A stretch of DNA of 10,503 nucleotides from Ginkgo biloba. Taxonomy: Eukaryota; Streptophyta; Ginkgoopsida; Ginkgoales; Ginkgoaceae. Position numbers and translations under genes: made by a program. Location of the stretch: assembly GCA_024626585.1 (NCBI GenBank), contig JANKJI010000004.1, positions 5,605,676 to 5,616,178 of the forward strand. The letters run 5' to 3'. The notes beneath the pieces are model-generated. The model saw only the letters and a list, made by a program, of their open reading frames with translations. It searched no databases and had not been told where the DNA came from. Of this stretch, positions 8,661-10,503 are shown one piece after another. Position 1 is the stretch's first letter; the number at the start of each line of letters is the position of its first letter.

Positions 8661-9266
8661 AAATTCTAAGTAGAGATTGAGTCGAACAGGGGCCCACAAT
8701 ATAATCATTGTGCAATGGTTACTTGCATGAATATTATGTAACTATAATTCATCAATGCAAAATGCATAACAATCAGTGATCCATAATCTCAATTGGTTCC
8801 TCTTGATTTAGGACTTAATTAAGATTCAAACGACATTGACAAGCAAGATTATTGTAGCAAATCCCTAGACCCCAGATCATTGGTAGACTTGTTCTCCTCT
8901 ATTGGAAGTTGTACAAAATAGTTTTCTTGCACTTGACCCTGGGTTGAGGTTCTCTCTATTATTATCAATGTCTAGCATGAGAGATTGGTTGGAAGTTATG
9001 CCAAGCTAGGTGGCCATTGAGGGTATTGTTTCTATATTGTCATTAAATCTCTTGTAACAACCCAATAAGTTGATCAGCCTCTAAGGTATGAGCCCATTAT
9101 TAAGACTGCATGTGGACAAGAACAACACAAGAAAAAACAAAGAAGACATGATAAAAATATCATCATATTTAGCTCCATTTAAAACCAAGTCATTCTTGAG
9201 CTTTAAAAATATTTTTGCTCTAATCATATGCCATGTGTCGGTGAAGTCCACATTGAGAGCATAGAC
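8661..9266. other. Gene-free region between the tandem repeats and the chromovirus remnant
   Basis: No recognisable gene. Weak similarity to the retrotransposon integrase may begin near 9240, in a shifted frame, so part of this region may be earlier pol sequence eroded by indels. The 71-codon minus-strand frame at 9081-9296 overlaps the plus-strand integrase remnant and has no recognised motif. Confidence 0.45.
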
Positions 9267-10091
9267 ATAAAGCCTAAATATAGCAACACATATCACCCAT
9301 AGACCGAAGTAGTAAATCGGTCCTTGGAAAATCTATTAAGAATTATGGCCAGAGACAAACACAAATAGTGGGATCAGACATTAGCACAGGTTAAATTTGC
9401 TTATAATAATTCGGTGAATAGGTCAGCAGGGTTGACGCCTTTCTAGCTTGCATATGGAAGGATGTTGAAGATCGTGGTGGACTTGGTTGAAATTCCAAGC
9501 AGTGAAGGGATCAACGATGATGCCAAAGCAATCGGAGAATACTTGAAGCACATCCATGAGGAGGTGAGGCGACATTTGTCGAAGAGCAATACAAGATATA
9601 ACACAGTCGCGGACCAACATCGTTGGCATAAAGAATTTGAAGTCAGAGACATGGTCATGGTGTTCTTAAGAAAAGATATGTTTTCGGCGGGAACTTACAA
9701 CAAGTTGAAATACAAGAAGATTGGACCATGTTGGATCACCAAGAAGATCAATAAAAATGCATATGAGGTAGACTTGCCGATAAAGTATGATATCTCACCC
9801 ATATTCAATATTGTAGACTTATACAAGTTCCAAGGTGATGAATAGCCAATAGAAGTGATAAATGATTGGTAGCAACAAGTGCTAAGAAAGAAGAAAGAGC
9901 AAATTGAAGAAGTGTTAGATAGGAAGGGTAGTTATAACAAATATTTGGTTAAATAGGAAGGATTACTCTAGGAAGATAACACATGGATAACTGAGAAAGA
10001 ACTCAAGATCTTGGATGAAGGAAAATGGAAAAGCTTCAAAGATGAGAGTTTGTAGGAGGACCTACAAAATTTTGCAAGTAAGGGAGGATGA
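9267..10091 (+). pseudogene. Ty3/gypsy chromovirus pol remnant: end of integrase, GPY/F-type module and chromodomain
   Basis: The frame whose codons start at positions divisible by 3 encodes the end of an LTR-retrotransposon polyprotein. In order: the KPKYSNTYHP segment (9270-9299); EVVNRSLENLL and FAYNNS of the integrase core end; VDLVEIPSSE; IHEEVRRHL; the MVMVFLRK and GTYNKLK...IGPC module (GPY/F-type, 9651-9731); DLP...ISPIFNIVDLY; and a chromodomain. The family role is cDNA integration, with the chromodomain guiding target choice. Eight in-frame TAG stops break it: 9300, 9366, 9444, 9843, 9870, 9954, 9969 and 10053. A TGA follows at 10089, where a shift of reading frame also seems to have occurred. 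The longest open piece is 9447-9842. Similarity upstream of 9267 (perhaps from 9240) is uncertain. No gag, protease, reverse transcriptase or RNase H is seen, so the copy is truncated and dead. Confidence 0.88.
9903..10004 (+). other. Degenerate chromodomain at the end of the integrase remnant
   Basis: The frame reads IEEVLDRKGSYNKYLVK, then TAG, a short Gly-Leu-Leu stretch, another TAG, then EDNTWITEKEL. This is the layout of a retrotransposon chromodomain: a YLVKW-type strand, then a turn, then an EDxTW helix start. The Trp expected after YLVK is now TAG (9954-9956), so one of the usual aromatic positions is lost. Its presence assigns the element to the chromovirus branch of Ty3/gypsy. Confidence 0.8.
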
Positions 10092-10211
10092 TCCAGGAGC
10101 ATCAATATAACACTCAAAAGCAGTGTGCAAATTTTATAAAATTTTATAGAGTTAACATAGCAATAATAGTTTAAGGGAAAATCGATAAGCATTTTTTATA
10201 TGGGCCTTAAC

Positions 10212-10235
10212 AGAAGAAAAGAAGGAAGGAAGGAG
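10212..10235 (+). other. Purine tract, possible polypurine primer site of the retrotransposon
   Basis: An uninterrupted run of 24 purines starts about 120 bases after the end of the pol remnant. In Ty3/gypsy elements a polypurine tract lies just before the 3' LTR, so the LTR could begin near TGGG at 10237. No second LTR copy is in the window to confirm it. Confidence 0.3.
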
Positions 10236-10503
10236 TTGGGTAAAGACTTAATGAAGTCACTCTTAGCACTTAGCAACTCAAAGTAGTGATGGGATAGTTA
10301 GGAGAGAATTACAGGCAGGAATTAAAAAGAAAGATCTAGATCCTAATCGTAGTAGATTCAGGTGTGTAGTAAAACATTCCCCATCCCAACTACTAAGCGG
10401 GAAAAAGAACCCAAAAGAAAGGTGATTCCAGGTTAAGGGAAGTCATTACAAAGCATTAATGGCAGGAATCCATTACACCTACCCCTACTAAATGAACCAT
10501 CAA
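10236..10503. other. Gene-free end of the window, possibly the 3' LTR of the chromovirus
   Basis: No coding frame is seen. The position downstream of a chromovirus pol and a purine tract would suit an LTR, but there is no second copy, clear TATA element or CA end to compare. The call rests on position only. Confidence 0.25.

Noticed and set aside
9423-9658. Two minus-strand frames of about 70 codons.
   Set aside because: They are antisense to the integrase remnant, whose plus-strand frame matches a known family.

Overview
The window looks like nuclear DNA from a land plant with a large, repeat-rich genome. Most of it is AT-rich, gene-poor and made of old repeats, with one compact GC-richer gene and a decayed Ty3/gypsy retrotransposon. 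A gymnosperm would fit, but no feature here proves it. There is no sign of bacterial operons, CRISPR arrays or phage genes.

The one clearly functional gene is an intronless reading frame of 465 codons on the minus strand (start at 7805, stop codon at 6408-6410). It encodes a protein with an N-terminal KCTD-type BTB/T1 domain followed by a WD40/YVTN-like propeller. This is a known plant family, represented in Arabidopsis by At2g24240, At4g30940 and At5g41330, and thought to supply substrate adaptors to CUL3 ubiquitin ligases. The start is fixed by an in-frame TGA two codons upstream. The 5' flank (about 7806-8100) holds a weak TATA-like site, a W-box core and a GCC-box.

Left of the gene (1-6090) I see no credible protein gene. 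The main structure is a duplicated unit of about 1.1 kb: copy A at about 1547-2630 and copy B at about 4935-6085. A partial third copy, C (4743-4938), lies directly against B. A second family of about 245 bp occurs as D1 (2664-2912) and D2 (3687-3931). A weak LTR-like start (purine tract, then TGTTA) lies near 1147-1175. Right of the gene, 8278-8660 holds nested tandem repeats: a 52-bp unit twice, a roughly 141-bp unit twice, and GA microsatellites.

From about 9267 to 10091 lies the 3' end of a Ty3/gypsy pol: late integrase, a GPY/F-type module and a chromodomain, which marks it as a chromovirus. It is broken by eight in-frame stops. All eight are TAG and nearly all can be explained by a single C-to-T or G-to-A transition, the pattern expected from decay of methylated cytosines. 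It also carries an apparent four-codon deletion.

No previously undescribed system could be supported. The points most worth checking are the all-TAG decay of the chromovirus, the A/B/C duplication beside the BTB gene, and the hairpins kept between diverged repeat copies.
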